From positions 106,656,758 to 106,720,757 of the forward strand of contig CM035433.1 of the NCBI GenBank assembly GCA_020310875.1: DNA of 64,000 nucleotides. The letters are read 5' to 3'. The position numbers were made by a program, and so were the translations under genes. The notes under the pieces are model-generated. The model searched no databases, was not told the DNA's origin, and was given only the letters and a program-made list of their open reading frames with translations. Source of the stretch: Ceratopteris richardii (taxonomy: Eukaryota; Streptophyta; Polypodiopsida; Polypodiales; Pteridaceae). Shown piece after piece: positions 22,055 to 35,161 of this stretch. Positions within the stretch are counted from its first letter, which is position 1, and each line of letters opens with the position of its first letter.

Positions 22055-22066
22055 GCTCTGACACCA
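22055..22066 (-). other. Copia-1 primer-binding site, tRNA-iMet type
   Basis: The element strand reads TGGTGTCAGAGC, one base from the canonical TGGTATCAGAGC complementary to initiator tRNA-Met. It lies two bases inside the 5' LTR. Confidence 0.85.
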
Positions 22067-22068
22067 AT

Positions 22069-22297
22069 TGTTGGAGTTAGACGTCTACGGAAGCACACAA
22101 ACAACACAAGGAAGCAGAAGAAGCTTGGAGCACAACATACAATACTGAATGTATTACCACTAGAATGTACAGAGATAAGTAGCCCGTTAGGGCAATAGGC
22201 ATATATACAAGCTAGGGGAAAAAAACCTCCTAAAGAGGGAAAAGTGCCCCGGAGGTCCTAGAGTCTTCACACACATCACTACCTAAATATATCAACA
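22069..22297 (-). repeat. Copia-1 5' LTR
   Basis: 229 bp, the same length as the left copy and about 90% identical. Followed outward by the duplicate GTAGG. Confidence 0.92.
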
Positions 22298-25200
22298 GTA
22301 GGCAGACAAATATTTGATCCAATAGTGGCACGCATAACACACCCTGATCGATGGTGTTGTCCTCATATTGTAGGTGAGGTCTCCATTTCCATGTTCAAAA
22401 CTCGAGGTGTCGATGTGTGGTGTTTTGACTCTGCAAAAGATGTTACGCATTGTCTGCATCATGTAAAGGATTTTAGTGGTAATTTGCGCGGCTATGTTAG
22501 TCATGCAATGAAGTCGAAGGAGCCAATGGTGTATGGTTGCCATCATGTAGCCTACTATCAAAGGGCCACACAGTGGTCTTAAGTAAGGATAATTCAGCCA
22601 ATCCTGGCGCTACTTATTGTTTTGAACTTTAATAGCGAATGCAGTCCAAGACCGATGATGAGGTATTGGACCGTAGCACGGATTGTACATTAAATGTAGT
22701 GGGGCCTTGGTCCATGTTCATCATCTTTGGATATTCTTGCAAAAGTTCCTTGTGCCAATCGGGCTAAAAGATTTTACCTTTTTTCACCTTCGGGGGTACG
22801 TCTTCTAGTTCAAACTAGGTGGCATGAGTCGGTTTCTTCCCAGTTTCCTTTTCAATTGCCAACTGGTATTCCACCATGCACATAAAATAAGGTTTGTATT
22901 GAAGCTTGTTGATGGGTATATACCTTCATGGCGCCAATTGTGTAAAATAAGGTGATTGCAGGATTCCTTCTTCTATGAGGGCCATCTCATGGAGTTGGGC
23001 TTCAACCCTAGCTAGGTGAGTTTGATAAAGATTTTCAAGTGATTTTATCCATGCAAAAGTGGGAAGTTCAAATGTGTCCAACCCTTCTACCGTGACTCGT
23101 CTGCCTAGGGCCAGTTGTGGTTCATATTCTTCTTCATAGCTAGCCTCTATCAGGATTGAAATTGTCTCTTTGTCTATTGGGATCTTTGATGGGGAGTCAG
23201 GTCTCGGAGGCTCTAACTTAGCTGCAATTTAAGCCTATAGGTCTAGTACACATGCCTGTAATGTGACTAATTCTTCCATGATCTCTAGCGGCATGACCTC
23301 TTGAACATTGTGTTGCTGTACAGGTTCTTGTAGTTGTAAAGTAGTGTATTCACTCCTTAAGTGCTGATATTCTTCATTAATGTGATCGTAATCTTTGAGT
23401 TGACACACAAGGTCTTCCAAAAGTAACTGCATGGTCTCGAATGGGACTTCTTTAAATATGCTTGGACTGAGTGGTTTGTTGGGTCTATCCATGGATACTT
23501 TGAAGTTTTCATGATTCTATTCTTGTAAACTTTGTTTCTCCTCTTTGGCTGCTGCGAGGTGTCGTCTTAAGAGTCCCATGTTTCTGGTCAGCATTGCATT
23601 ATGTACAGTTTGGACTCATAGAAGTTCTTCTATTTTTGTGAGATCCTCTTTTATCTTTTGTTCGAACTCTAGCTCCTTTGAATGATACGCATCACGGACT
23701 TCCTGATTTTGTGCATTAAGAGAGGTGTTCTGTATAGACGATGAGTTTAATTGGGCTTGTAGTTGTGCTATAGTTTGTTGCAAGGCCTGATAATTACACT
23801 TGAGAGAAGTGAATTCTTGCCTAACTTGATTCATGCATGTGAACATTTGATTTAATTCATTATCTAAAGTGGGTGATAAGAGCAATGATGGAGTGATGGA
23901 CGATGATGGTGGTGTGGTGGTTGATGTAGGGGGAAAGGGAAATGGGGATGGGATTGTGAATGCTATGGTGATTGTGGAAATATGTGGTGTGGTAAAACTA
24001 CATGGTGAAGTGGTGGATGTGAGAGGTGTTTCAATGGGGGGGTGAAATATCCATATCACTTGAAGTGGTATCTAGTGAACTAATGGTGAAAATTGGTGTG
24101 ACTATGGGTGCATGAGTGGGTGTGAATACAGGATTTACAAATGTTGAGGAATATATTACATGTTGGGTTTCATGGATTAGTTGGTGTAGAGGAGAAGATA
24201 TAGGTGATGTAGTCAGACTAGGAGGGGATACTAATGAGAAGGTCATTGGTTGGCGAAATGTTAAAAGAGGTCATGGAGGAAGGCAAAAGGAAGAAAGGGA
24301 ATTAAGTGGAATGGGGAGGAACTATGGTTGAGGTAACATGTGTAAAGGTTTCAGGTCGAGTCTGGGGTCCTAGAGGTAATATGGCTTTAACTGAAGCACT
24401 CGGTATGAATTGGGATAATGGAGGTGAACTGGAGTGCATTGGGGAAGTTGGATGTATAGGAGAGGGAAGAGTTTTGGTTGATGTGAAGGTGATGTCCATG
24501 GCAGTTACAGGTATGGAAGTTAAGGGTTGTGGAGGGGAGTCGATAATGATGGTTTCTCCTGCTATTGGTAGCTCCATGACTAGTCATGATTCTTCTAGTT
24601 ATCGAGAGGACTGAGCGTCTGTTGGCACATGGATGTATTGACCGGGTCTTGACATTAATCATATGCATCGAGGGTCAAATTGCGGCAATGGCTTTCACTT
24701 TAAGAAATGGAACGCTTCAACTGTACCTATTGATTTGACTAATTCGTTAAAGCCTTCTACAAAGGAAGCTTCAAATCCTCCAATGTCTAGCTCTTGTTGT
24801 AAAATTTCTTTACTCTATTCTTCTGAGATTCGTTTGCTAGTCCACATGGCTTGCATGTTGCGGTACAGCTTCTGGATTGCTAGTGTGTATGTTGCGGCTT
24901 TAAAAGTGTCCCCTTCATATGTGCTAGTATCCCCTTGGGCTTCAGAGTGTTGCTCTTGCTGTTCATGTTGGTCATCATCCTAAGAATCTAGATTGTTTTC
25001 ACTCGCTTTATCGTCATCATCTTCATCCTCCATTATTGTTCGGTCATCCTCATCTGAACTTGACACTACTTGTTCTCGTTGCTGATCAAGTGGTGAGGTG
25101 GAATAACTTGGTCATTCATATTCTTGTGGAAAAATTGTCCTTTTGAGAATTGAAATTCATTAAAGAATGCATCTTGCATTTCGAAATCAAACGTGGTATT

Positions 25201-25960
25201 GATGAGTTTCACCTCGAGGTTAGTTATTGGAAAAGTGAATGCATCTGCACCAATGGTGGTGGGGTAAAAGCTTGAGCTCTTCACTTGTCAAAGCACGCTT
25301 GAATGCTATGTCATACTCTAAAAATCAGGTTTTGGCAAAGGTGCACTAAAATACTCTATGAATCTAGCCCTACCCCAAATAGGTTGTAATTTCTCTGAAT
25401 TCTGAAGGTCTTCAAACTCTCCTGAGAAGTATTGATATCTTCCCCACATGCCTCCACTAAAGCAAAACATCACATCATAAATGTAGTTCACGTGGGCTAG
25501 AGGTCTTGCAAGTCCTTGGAACCAATGGGAGTTGCTGTGTACTTTTTTGGTTTGTCCCAGGGGAGGATCTTCAATTGGCATTGGTCCCATAAAATATTGA
25601 AACTCTGGTGGCTTCATAGCAAGATAAGGTTGAGCTAACAAATCATCGAAATTTACTGCTGGCGCCAGTGAAAGTTCCTTCAATTTGCATGATGATCTGA
25701 ATAAATGCGTAGATGGTCTGCTACAAAAGGATAACATCTTAGTATGGAAATTAATTATGATACCAATAAAGTGCGACTGCAATCCATTTCCATAACCAAT
25801 GCATAACCCGTGTAGCTGAGTGTTGTCAGGTGGTATATTAGTGATTTCTCAAAAACTAATGCAGGTCGCTGACAACCTACATGCTTTAGATAGTGCATAC
25901 ATTGCTTTTGATAAGATTGCATTACAAGTGAGAGTGGGTTATTTTGGATGGATTTATACA
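22298..25960 (-). CDS. GY-B post-pol ORF region
   Basis: The minus strand carries broken stretches homologous to the GY-A 1416-codon ORF in the same order. The C-terminal region is at 22298-23250 (YNMRTTPSIRVCYACHYW). A coiled-coil Gln/Glu-rich stretch covers about 23235-23900, a Pro/Thr/Ser-rich low-complexity stretch 24030-24600, and the N-terminal globular region lies at 25318-25782 (GRYQYFSGEFEDLQNSE, PLPKPDF). Conservation of this layout supports a real protein rather than a chance frame. Function unknown. Many breaks. Confidence 0.8.
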
Positions 25961-26921
25961 AGGTTTAGTTGTGGGTGAATTATTACACGAATAAGGGTTA
26001 GTCATGAGAGGCGTCATATCGTACAAAGGATCATGTGGAGGCTTTGGGACGTATTTCGACATCCATTTTCTAAGAGTTGATGAGTGGGTTTGGAGATCTG
26101 CTTGAGGTGCAAAGGATGATTTTGGCAAAGGTGGTGTCGATGTTTGAAGTGATTTTGAAGGGATGTGTACTACATGGCTTGGATGTTGAGCTAAAAGATA
26201 GTCCTTGGGTACCAAAATCTACATGGGTGTGGGTTGGTTTGTTAGGTACTTCTTGGAGATCCAATTCTATCAGGTTCTCATCAGTGGAGAAGAAGATTGA
26301 GAGGAGGTTGGACATTGAATCTGATTCTACTTTGACTTTTTCTCACCATAGCTTGTACTATTTGAAATTGTTGGTACTTTCTGACCTTTTGGCACCCATA
26401 CTTGCTTTGTGCTAGTTGCCTTGACATCCTGATATGACTTCCACCTTGGGGTTGCCTGCTATGGTCTTCGGTTTGGGTTCCTAAGTCGTGGTTGAATTTT
26501 CTATGGTTGAGTTTGAGAGGTCTGATTGACACTTTACTTTGCAAAAGAAGGGAGGTCCAACACTTTCGTGACTTGCCCATTAGGAATTGAGGCATTCTAC
26601 ACAACAGATCTAGGTAGGTCTACAGGAAGTGTGGAGTATGGGCCACCGGAGACTATGGTGCCTATTTGTCTGCTGATGTAACCCACCTAACCACTGATGT
26701 AGTCCCCTTCTTGTTCAAAGGAAGACCAAGGGAAAATCTCCTCACATCTTTCTGAGTGGCAACTATCCATCACCACCCCACATGGTTTGATGTTGAATTA
26801 ATTTGACTTATTTGTCCAAAGATCTTCGCATCCTCCTTTGCATTCATTTCATATGGTCTGGGGCTACATTCCTCAAGGAGGGTATTGTTAGGGAAGTCAA
26901 GAGATATCACTTGCTACTGAT
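25961..26921 (-). other. GY-B pol tail and spacer
   Basis: Positionally equals the basic pol tail of GY-A (about 4796-5580) and the spacer before the post-pol ORF. Short minus-strand stretches still resemble the W-x-P-K-rich tail. No long open frame. Confidence 0.6.
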
Positions 26922-27320
26922 CTAAGGTTTTGATCTATAGAGAGCATTTCCTAAGATTAAGTCCACTGAGTGTTCGTATAACCAATCTTGGCCAAGGATT
27001 AACGGTTCTATAAGGTCCTCATCATGGCACACTAGGAGTTTCACAGTCATGGTCATCTCATGTATGACGATAGGAAGGTCCACCTCAACCATGAAAGGGG
27101 TTTCCATGCTTCCTAGCCCTATGAGGTATGCCTCAATTGGTCTCATTTTTAATACGAAGTCTTTATAGTGGGACCACCTAATGACACTAGTCATAGCACC
27201 TGAATCAATTAAAGCCCTAAGCTCCTGGTGGGTGTTGCCTTGTCTTAGCATGATTGTAATGAATGGTCTCCTATCCACTATGTTAGGATGGGCAGTTGAC
27301 TTTGTTTGACACATGGCCAT
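26922..27320 (-). CDS. GY-B second retropepsin-like domain (after integrase)
   Basis: A 132-codon minus-strand stretch with the aspartic-protease hallmark ALIDSGAMTSVIR, then AYLIGLGSMETP and a closing LILGQDWLYEHSVDL motif. It is homologous to the post-integrase domain of GY-A and to 55988-56257 of GY-D. It lies downstream of integrase on the element strand and is distinct from the conventional protease, which GY-B also retains at 48783-49058. Confidence 0.85.
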   Translation of the reverse strand: MAMCQTKSTAHPNIVDRRPFITIMLRQGNTHQELRALIDSGAMTSVIRWSHYKDFVLKMRPIEAYLIGLGSMETPFMVEVDLPIVIHEMTMTVKLLVCHDEDLIEPLILGQDWLYEHSVDLILGNALYRSKP

Positions 27321-28775
27321 AGGATATCTCAGTGTGTCTGTGAGATGGTTATAATGTTCTCTCCCTAGTCCTTGTCTCTTAGTTTCATGTGTTTAATGCA
27401 TTCTAGAGCTTGTGCAAGAGCTTCCTCTTGTATTCTCTTTTCTTCCTCCTTATGCTTCTTTGCCAACATGAGTTGTCTAAGCATATCCTCCGTAAGAGGT
27501 TCCTTATAAAGTTTGAATCTATAGCCACTAATGTAATTAGGCATTATATCTCCTTTGAATGTGGCTAATTGTACTGCTCAACTTGTCAAAAGTCTATTAA
27601 TAATCATAGGTCCATAACCACATTTCTCTAGCTTCTATGCATGCTCTTTCATCATATATAGTAGGACTAACTCACCTTCTTTGAAGCCTTTATCTTTCAT
27701 GTGTGCATCAAAATAGGCTTTCTATCGCTTCTTGGTTGCACATATGCCTTTTGCTACTTTCAACCTGGTTTCTCCTAATCATTCCAAGTCTATTATCCTT
27801 GATGATATTTGTGGCCAATCCACTGATGCTCTTGTGTAAAATTATGGGTAGGTATCAAAAAATCCAAAGGGAGCACTACATGTTGTCCAAAAACCATCTG
27901 AAAGGGAGTTCCATTGAGTATAGTCTTGTAGGCCACTCGATATGCCCAAACAACGTGATGTAATTGTTTGTCCCAATCTGAACGTTTGTTGTTCACGAGT
28001 TTCATCAATACATTACAAAGGATATTGTTAGTACTTTCTGCTTGGCCATTGGCCTAAGGATGATATGGTGCAGATTTCTTGTGAATCACCATAAAATCCT
28101 GTAACAAATATTCAATAACTTGGTTTAGGAAGTGGGTTCCTCGATTGCTTACTAGTTCTATAGGTAATCCATATCTTGTAAAGACATTTTAAAATAAGTA
28201 TTTTGTAGCCGTGCATGCATCATTCTTTTTTGTGGCCTTAGCTTCTACCCATTTGGTGAGATAATTTGTCGCTACTATGATGTATTCAACATGTGTAGGA
28301 GGGTTAATGGGTCCTACAAAGTCTATACCCCACTTAGAAAATGCAAGTCCTCCCATCATGAGTTTCAATGGCATTTCATCTCTGCGAGTAGGAAATTGGG
28401 TTCTTTGGCACACATCACATCTCTTAACATAGGTATGTGCATCCATGTGAAGAGTGGGCCACCATAATCCTGCGAATAGTATGGCTTTGATTATTCTGTC
28501 GGAGATAAAATGACCTGTTGCAACACCTTAGTGTGCAATCTCTAATATGCTCAAATAATCATTCTCATGAACACATTGTCTTAGGTATCCATTTCTCCCT
28601 CATTTGTATAGGTTGTTGCCAATAAGTGTGTAGTCTTGAGCTTCCTGCTCTAGACTTCGTTGTCTTGCTAAAGTCATTCTTTGAGGGAATGTTTTCATTC
28701 TCAAGTATGTTACCATTGGTCCACTCCATTCTGGTGTAAGAGACACCTAGTATAACATGGAATGCTCCATAGTAG
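27321..28775 (-). CDS. GY-B integrase region
   Basis: The minus strand shows the zinc-finger part (YVKRCDVCQRTQFP), the core start (FSKWGIDFVGPINPP, YIIVATNYLTKWVEAK) and the C-terminal part (NNKRSDWDKQLHHVVWAYR). It aligns with GY-A 6060-7560. Copia-2 interrupts the region at 28776. Broken fossil. Confidence 0.85.
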
Positions 28776-29788
28776 TGTTGGAGCAGTACAATCAACAATT
28801 GGTGATTATATAAAGCCTAGAAGTGAAGAGATGAAGGAAAGATTGAAGATCAACTTCATGAAGTAAAGAGAAGATTCAAATAGCAAAGTTCTTTAAATTA
28901 TATGTACATTAGTTCTGTATATACTTCAATATACTTGAAGTAATGACGAATCAGTACTCATATATATATAGGTACGTGCTCATATTAAAAAAGAGAGTGA
29001 GAGATGAAATATAGATGAGTAGATGATGAACATTGTATGTATCATCCATCAGATGTATGAAGAGTTAAGATAAGAAAACGTTTTCAGAGAATTGCACGTC
29101 GATCTTTTCTCTAGTTCTTCTTCTGTGTTTAATCTTATGAGAAATCCTTTTCTACACATCTAAGTCCATAGTTAATCTATCTATGGTTAAAGTTTGAGAG
29201 CTCAATTGCAAACAGGCTGAGAGAATTTTGGATAGGAACATCTATATGTGAGAAAGTGTTGAGTGTCTTCTGAAACAGGCACAGATTTGATGGTCAAAGA
29301 AATGGACAGCACTCAGTGCATAGTGTAAAGTTTTACACAAATGAGGAGTCAAAATTTAAGTTGGAAGGTAAGCCATCAATGGCTAAAAGCATTTGCTTAA
29401 ACGGGTTCTAATTTGGGAGAACCATGTCTTAGAAGTTGCAGGTGTCAAAGTCGACTCTACAGAGAGACAGTTTCAAACATAGGTAGATTGTTTGAATCAT
29501 TTCTCATAATCTACTCAAGATTTTGAAGTGTTTTAACTTGGACGAGGTGCGAAATCTCTAGGCAACACATTCTACAAAGTTTCATAAGAAACTTTACACA
29601 AATGATTAATCAATGAGTAATTAATGTGCAGCAGACTTTTCTATGAAATGACTTTTTCACAATTAGCTAATTTCTTGATAGTTTGGTGTTTGTCTTCCAA
29701 ATTGGTTGGAGTTTAAAGTTGTTCTTGATATAGAGGAGGTCTAACATCAAGGATGGCTTGTTCTTTTGGAGATTAACACTCTCCATCA
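28776..29788 (+). repeat. Copia-2 5' LTR, 1013 bp
   Basis: Runs from TGTTGGAGCAG to CTCTCCATCA with TG/CA ends. Followed one base later by the initiator-Met primer site. Confidence 0.93.
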
Positions 29789-29789
29789 G

Positions 29790-29801
29790 TGGTATCAGAG
29801 C
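29790..29801 (+). other. Copia-2 primer-binding site, tRNA-iMet
   Basis: TGGTATCAGAGC is an exact match to the canonical plant Copia primer site complementary to initiator tRNA-Met. Confidence 0.93.
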
Positions 29802-30004
29802 AGGAAGTATCAAAATTGAGGAAAGGAAGACTCCGACTGTTGCAGACATACAAATTTCACATCTTGAAGGTTCAAAAGAATAAAGTGTGATAGGAAGACT
29901 GAAGGAAGACACATAAAGGTTGTCAAAAGGATTAGAAGGAGCAACACTCGAAGCCAAGGTACATTCATTCCTTATAAGGATTAAAGATTTGAGACTATAG
30001 GTGA

Positions 30005-30724
30005 AGCAAGGATGGGAGATAGTCTCCAAATTGAAAAGTTGGATAGAGAGAACTATCCAGCTTGGTCTATGAGAATGGAAGCTCATCTTATGACCAAAGA
30101 TCTGATGGGATACATAACAAGAGAGGAAGAAAAGCCAGAGTTAAAGATCCTAGTGTTCCAACTAGGGAGGAGCTTGGAGATATAAAGATTTGGATGAAGA
30201 AGGATGCTCAAGCAAGGAGCATAATCTACATGGCTGTAAATGATTATTTGCTTCCTCATATCAAAGGACTTGAAAGTGCAAGTGACATTTGGAATGCTTT
30301 GGAAGAGCATTTTCAAAATACAACCAAATCAAGGAAAGGTTCATTATGGGCAGAGTTTAGTACTTTCAAGAAGAAGGCTTCACAATCAATATCTGATTAT
30401 GTGACAAAGATGAAAGAAATTGCTGATTCTTTAGGTGCAGTTGATGAAGATATTGAAGAAGATAAGTTGGTAAGACAAATTCTCACAGGACTTAGAGGAG
30501 ATGAGAAGTGGAAGCCTTTTATTTTATCTACAGAACTTTCATTAGATCATTTCACTCCTGATTTGAATCAATTGTTAGGACATATGCTAACTTCTGAGAA
30601 TGATATCAAAGGAGATGTTGATAAGAGTGCAGGTCATGCAATATATTCTAAAGACAAGAAGAAAGCTAGCAAAGGAAAGCAACAATCAGTTGAAGATGTA
30701 CTCCAAGTCAAGCAAACTTCCTAA
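30005..30724 (+). CDS. Copia-2 gag
   Basis: Plus-strand UBN2-type gag: DIWNALEEHF, GSLWAEFSTFKKKASQSI, DYVTKMKEIADSLG, LVRQILTGLRGDEKW. A lysine-rich C-terminal part precedes a zinc-knuckle-like segment further on (CWICGKTNHLSHDCW in another frame near 30785). This protein would form the particle shell. Confidence 0.85.
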
Positions 30725-33700
30725 GAGGAAGAGGAAGTGGCAGAAGTAGAGGAAGAGGCAGAAATAACAAAGATAATGTCAAAGCTTGTTGGATATGTGG
30801 TAAGACCAATCATCTATCTCATGATTGTTGGCATAATAATCAAAGCAATGGTAATTTTAATCAGAACTTTAATCAAAGAGGAAGAGGTGGAATCCTATAA
30901 TAACACCTACTACAATTATGCATCAGATCAGAAAGAAGATTCGACTCTTATTATGAATGCAACATGTGAAGCCTCAGATGAAGACATGAGAGTATTTTAT
31001 ATTGACTCAGGATGTAGCAACCATCTGAGTGGAAACATTGCTTTGATGACTGATCTAGATCATAATGCAATCAATCATACAGTTCAAACAGGTGATAATA
31101 CAAAGCACAAAGTAAAGTCAATTGGTTCAGTCAAAGCCAAAGATGGAAGCACTCTCTTGAGTAAGGTTCTGTATGTTCCTACAATTCCAAAGAATTTGAT
31201 TAGTGTAGGACAAATTGTGGAAAAAGGATATGAGCTAAGGTTCACTAATGATGGAGTTTATGTTGAAGATCCTAGTCAAGGGTATAAACAAATTGTTACA
31301 GGAAACAAGGAAGGAAGGCTCTTCACATTAAAGATACAAGGTAATATTGGACATGCTATGTTTACATATGGAGAGCAAAAGGTGTCTGAATTGGATCTTT
31401 GGCATAAAAGACTTGGACATTTTAATGAAAGAGGTATCAAAGAAATGATAAACAATGGTTCAGTGCTTGGATTGCCTAATGTTGCAGGTCAACACATGAC
31501 ATACAGATGTGAAGCATGTCAGTTAGGTAAGGCTCATAAGCAATCATATAATAAGTATGGTTTAATGTATTCAGAAAGACTTGAATTGGTACATACAGAT
31601 GTGTGGGGTCCTTCAAAAGATTTCAGTATAAATGTTTCAAGATATTATGTCATATATGTTGATGATGCTACCAGAAGATCGCAATCTATGTGATCAAAGA
31701 TAAGTCAGAAGTGTTCAATACATTTAAATACTATCATGCATATGCAGAAAGAATCGCAAGTCATAAGTTGAAAAGACTAAGGTCAGATGGAGGGGGAGAG
31801 TATTTCTCTAATGAGTTCAGTGATTACTTGTGGAATGCAGGTATAAAGAGAGAGGTTACTTGCAGGTACTCTCCTCAACAAAATGGGGTAGCAGAGAGAA
31901 GAAATAGAACTCTTGTTGAGTTTGCAAGATCCATGATGAAGGAGAAAAATTGTCCGAATTATTTGTGGGCTGAGGCTGTAAACACAGCCACATATTTGTT
32001 CAATAGGTTACCTTGTAAAGCTTTGCAGGGTATAACACCATATGAAGCTTGGTGGGGTAAGAGACCTACCTTGGATCATTGTAAAATATTTGGATTCTTG
32101 GCATATGCATATGTGCCATCTCAATTGAGGCATAAATTGGAACCTAAAGCAGAGAAGTATGTATTTATTGGTTATGATGACAAGCAGATTGGTTATAGGT
32201 TGTGGAGTCCATCCACAAAGCAATTCCTTGTGTCCAACGATGTTACATTTGATGAGCAAGGCACTTGGTATGCAGGTAAACTTAATGTGCATGCAGATGT
32301 TGAAGAAGTTGTGAATCAAAAGAAAGGTAAGTCAAAGGTTCAGATATTTGATGAAGAGGAGAACAATGAAGTACAAGTTGAAGTTGAAGAAGTGCCAAGA
32401 TTTGATCCAGAGTGTGATGAACTAGAAACTTCAAGAAGTAGAGAACTCAGAAGGTCATCTAGGCACAAATGGCAACCTACAAGGTATAGCTATGATACTT
32501 CATTCTTGACTACTAAAGATTATGCTTACATGTTAAAAGCAGATGAAGATCCATCTACATATGATGAAGCCAAAGGGAAGAAGAATTGGGAAAAAGCTAT
32601 GCAAGAGGAATATGATGCATTGATGGAAAATGAGACTTGGGATTTAGTTCCTAAGCCAAATAGTCAGAAAATCATTGGGTGTAAGTGGGTTTACAAAACA
32701 AAAAGATTTGCAGATGGAAGTATATCTAGGTACAAAGCCAGGCTTTTTGTGAAGGGATATGCACAGACATATGGTGTGGACTATGATGAAACTTATAGTC
32801 CTATTGCAAAGATGACAACCATAAGGACACTCATAGCAATTGCTGCTTGCAAAGGTTGGAAATTATCTCAATTAGATGTGCAGAATGCATTTTTGAATGG
32901 TTTTATTTCAGATGAAGTCTACATGGAACAACCATATGGTTTCAAAGATCAAGTGTATCCAAATTATGTGTGTAAGCTCAAGAGAGCTTTGTATGGGTTG
33001 AAGCAGGCCCCAAGGGCATGGAATTATAGGCTTGTAAAGTTCTTGAAGGAACTTGGATTTCAAGCATCAAAGGCAGATAGTAGCTTGTTAGTCAAAGCAA
33101 GTGAGGATGGATTTATTTATGTTTGTATTTATGTTGATGACATAATACTTAACAGGAACAGATGACAAAGGCATACACATGATTAAGAAACAGATGGAGA
33201 AAGAATTCAAAATCAATGATTTGGGAAATTTGTCATTCTTTTTGGGAATGGAGATTTCATATACTCAACATGGAGTATATGTAACTCAAGAAAGGTATCT
33301 GAAAAATTTGCTAACCAAATTTAAAATGGAAGATTGCAGGATAGCACCAACTCCAATGGAAGTGAATCATAGATTGACTAGATATGGAGGAGAGGAATTC
33401 AAAGATATGAAGCTCTATCAGAGTTTGGTGGGTAGCTTGATTTATGCTACATTAACAAGGCCTGATTTATCATATGCAGTTGGAGTTCTATCTCAATTCA
33501 TGCATTGTCCTAGAAAGGAACATTGGATTGCAGGACAAAGAGTACTTAGGTACATCAAGGGCACACTTAAAGAAGGTCTGTATTATGGATATACTTCAGA
33601 TACAAGAGTCAAAATATACAGTGATGCAGATTGGGCAGGTAATTCTGATGATAGAAGATCAACACATGGATATTTATGTTATGTGGGAGATAAGCTAATT

Positions 33701-34093
33701 TCATGGTGCTCTAAGAAGCAACATACAGGTTCTCTATCATCTACAGAAGCAGAATACAAAGGCATGGTAGAAGCTGCAAAAGAAGTAATATGGTTAAAGA
33801 CTCTTATGAAGAGTTTTGATATTGTTCAGAGTACTCCTATCATTTGTGGAGACAATATGAGTTCTTTATATTTGGCAGCAAATCCTGTATTCCATGCTAG
33901 AACTAAACATATTGAGATTCAGTATCATTTTTTGAGAGAGAATGTTGTTGATAAAGAAATAGAAGTTGTGCATACTCCTACAAAAGATCAACTTGCAGAT
34001 ATGATGACAAAAAGTTTGAATGGACCAAAGTTGCAGAGATTTAAAGATATGGCAGGAATAAAAAGGATGCAGGTAATCACAATTGATGATTGA
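30725..34093 (+). CDS. Copia-2 pol: protease, integrase, RT, RNase H
   Basis: Seen in order: protease FYIDSGCSNHLSGN (about 30995); pre-integrase LWHKRLGHFNERG (31400); integrase core HTDVWGPS, then SDGGGEYFSNEF and SPQQNGVAERRNRTL (31785-31910); RT CKWVYKTK, LDVQNAFLNG, KRALYGLKQAPRAWN and YVDDIIL (32680-33150); RNase H YSDADWAGNSDDRRSTHGY, STEAEYKGM and FHARTKHIEIQYHFLRE (33620-33950). This protease-integrase-RT-RNase H order is diagnostic of Ty1/Copia. Confidence 0.93.
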
Positions 34094-34101
34094 GGGGGAG
34101 C
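34092..34101 (+). other. Copia-2 polypurine tract
   Basis: TGAGGGGGAG directly before the 3' LTR. The usual position and composition for the plus-strand primer. Confidence 0.85.
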
Positions 34102-34281
34102 TGTTAGAGCAGTAAAATCAACAATTGGTGATTATATAAAGCCTAGAAGTGAAGAGATGAAGGAAAGATTGAAGATCAACTTCATGAAGTAAAGAGAAGA
34201 TTCAGATAGCAAAGTTCTTAAATTATATGTACATTAGTTCTGTATATACTTCAATATACTTGAAGTAATGACGAATCAGTA

Positions 34282-34345
<64 letters not shown>

Positions 34346-35161
34346 TACGTGCTCATATTAAAAAAGAGAGTGAGAGATGAAATATAGATGAGTAGATGAT
34401 GAACATTGTATGTATCATCCATCACATGTATGAAGAGTTAAGATAAGAAAACGTTTTCAAAGAATTGCGCGTCGATCTTTTCTCTAGTTCTCCTTCTGTA
34501 TTTAATCTTATGAGAAATCCTTTTGTACACATCTAAGTCCATAGTTAATCTATCTATGGTTAAATTTTGAGAGTTCAATTGCAAACATGCTGAGAGAATT
34601 TTGGATAGGAAGATCTATATGTGAGAAAGTGTTGAGTGTCTTCTGAAACAGGCGCAGATTCGATGGTCAAAGAAATGGATAGTACTCAGTGCATAGTGTA
34701 AAGTTTTACACAAATGAGGAGTCAAAATTTAAGTTGGAAGGTAATCCATCTATGGCTAAAAGCATTTGCTTAAACGGGTTCTAGTTTGGGAGAACCATGT
34801 CTTAGAAGTTGCAGGTGTCAAAGTCGACTCTACAGAGAGACAGTTTCAGACATAGGTAGATTGTTTGAATCATTTCTCATAATCTACTCAAGCTTTAGAA
34901 GTGTTTTAACTTGGAGGAGGTGTGCAATCTCTAGGCGACACATTCTACAAAGTTTCATAAGAAACTTTACACAAATGATTAATCAATGAGTGATTAATGT
35001 GCAGCAGACTTTTCTGTGAAATGACTTTTTCACAGTTAGCTAATTTCTTGATAGTTTGGTGTTTGTCTTCCAAATTGGTTGGAGTTTAAAGTTGTGCTTG
35101 ATATAGAGGAGTTCTAACATCAAGGATAGCTTGTTCTTTTGGAGATTAACACTCTCCATCA
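34102..35161 (+). repeat. Copia-2 3' LTR, 1060 bp
   Basis: Same sequence as 28776-29788 except scattered substitutions and a much longer AT repeat. It ends CTCTCCATCA and is followed by AGTAG, matching the left flank. Confidence 0.93.
34285..34343. repeat. (AT)n microsatellite in Copia-2 3' LTR
   Basis: About 59 bases of uninterrupted AT. The 5' LTR has only a short AT run at the equivalent place (near 28965). The expansion therefore followed insertion, because the two LTRs start identical. It accounts for nearly all of the 47-bp length difference between the LTRs. Confidence 0.95.

Larger units (their letters stand above)
17891..22297 (-). mobile_element. Copia-1, Ty1/Copia element inserted in GY-B
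   Basis: It has two 229-bp LTRs (17891-18119 and 22069-22297), both TGTTGGAG...ATCAACA on the plus strand. They are flanked by the 5-bp duplicate GTAGG at 17886-17890 and 22298-22302. It reads on the minus strand. An initiator-tRNA-Met-type primer site lies next to the right LTR and a purine tract next to the left one. The LTRs differ at about 22 of 229 positions (10%), so it is much older than GY-A. It is broken in many places. A second copy of this family enters the window at about 63541. Confidence 0.93.
28776..35161 (+). mobile_element. Copia-2, near-complete Ty1/Copia element inserted in GY-B
   Basis: LTRs at 28776-29788 and 34102-35161 are flanked by the duplicate AGTAG (28771-28775 and 35162-35166). 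Plus-strand order: LTR, tRNA-iMet primer site, gag, protease, integrase, RT, RNase H, purine tract, LTR. LTRs differ at about 34 of 1013 aligned positions (3.4%) plus an AT microsatellite expansion in the right copy. For the same assumed rates as GY-A this gives roughly 1.3 to 17 million years. It looks nearly whole, with about two or three breaks. Confidence 0.95.

Noticed and set aside
24116-24614. Gly/Val-rich plus-strand ORFs in GY-B
   Set aside because: Antisense of the low-complexity part of the post-pol ORF.
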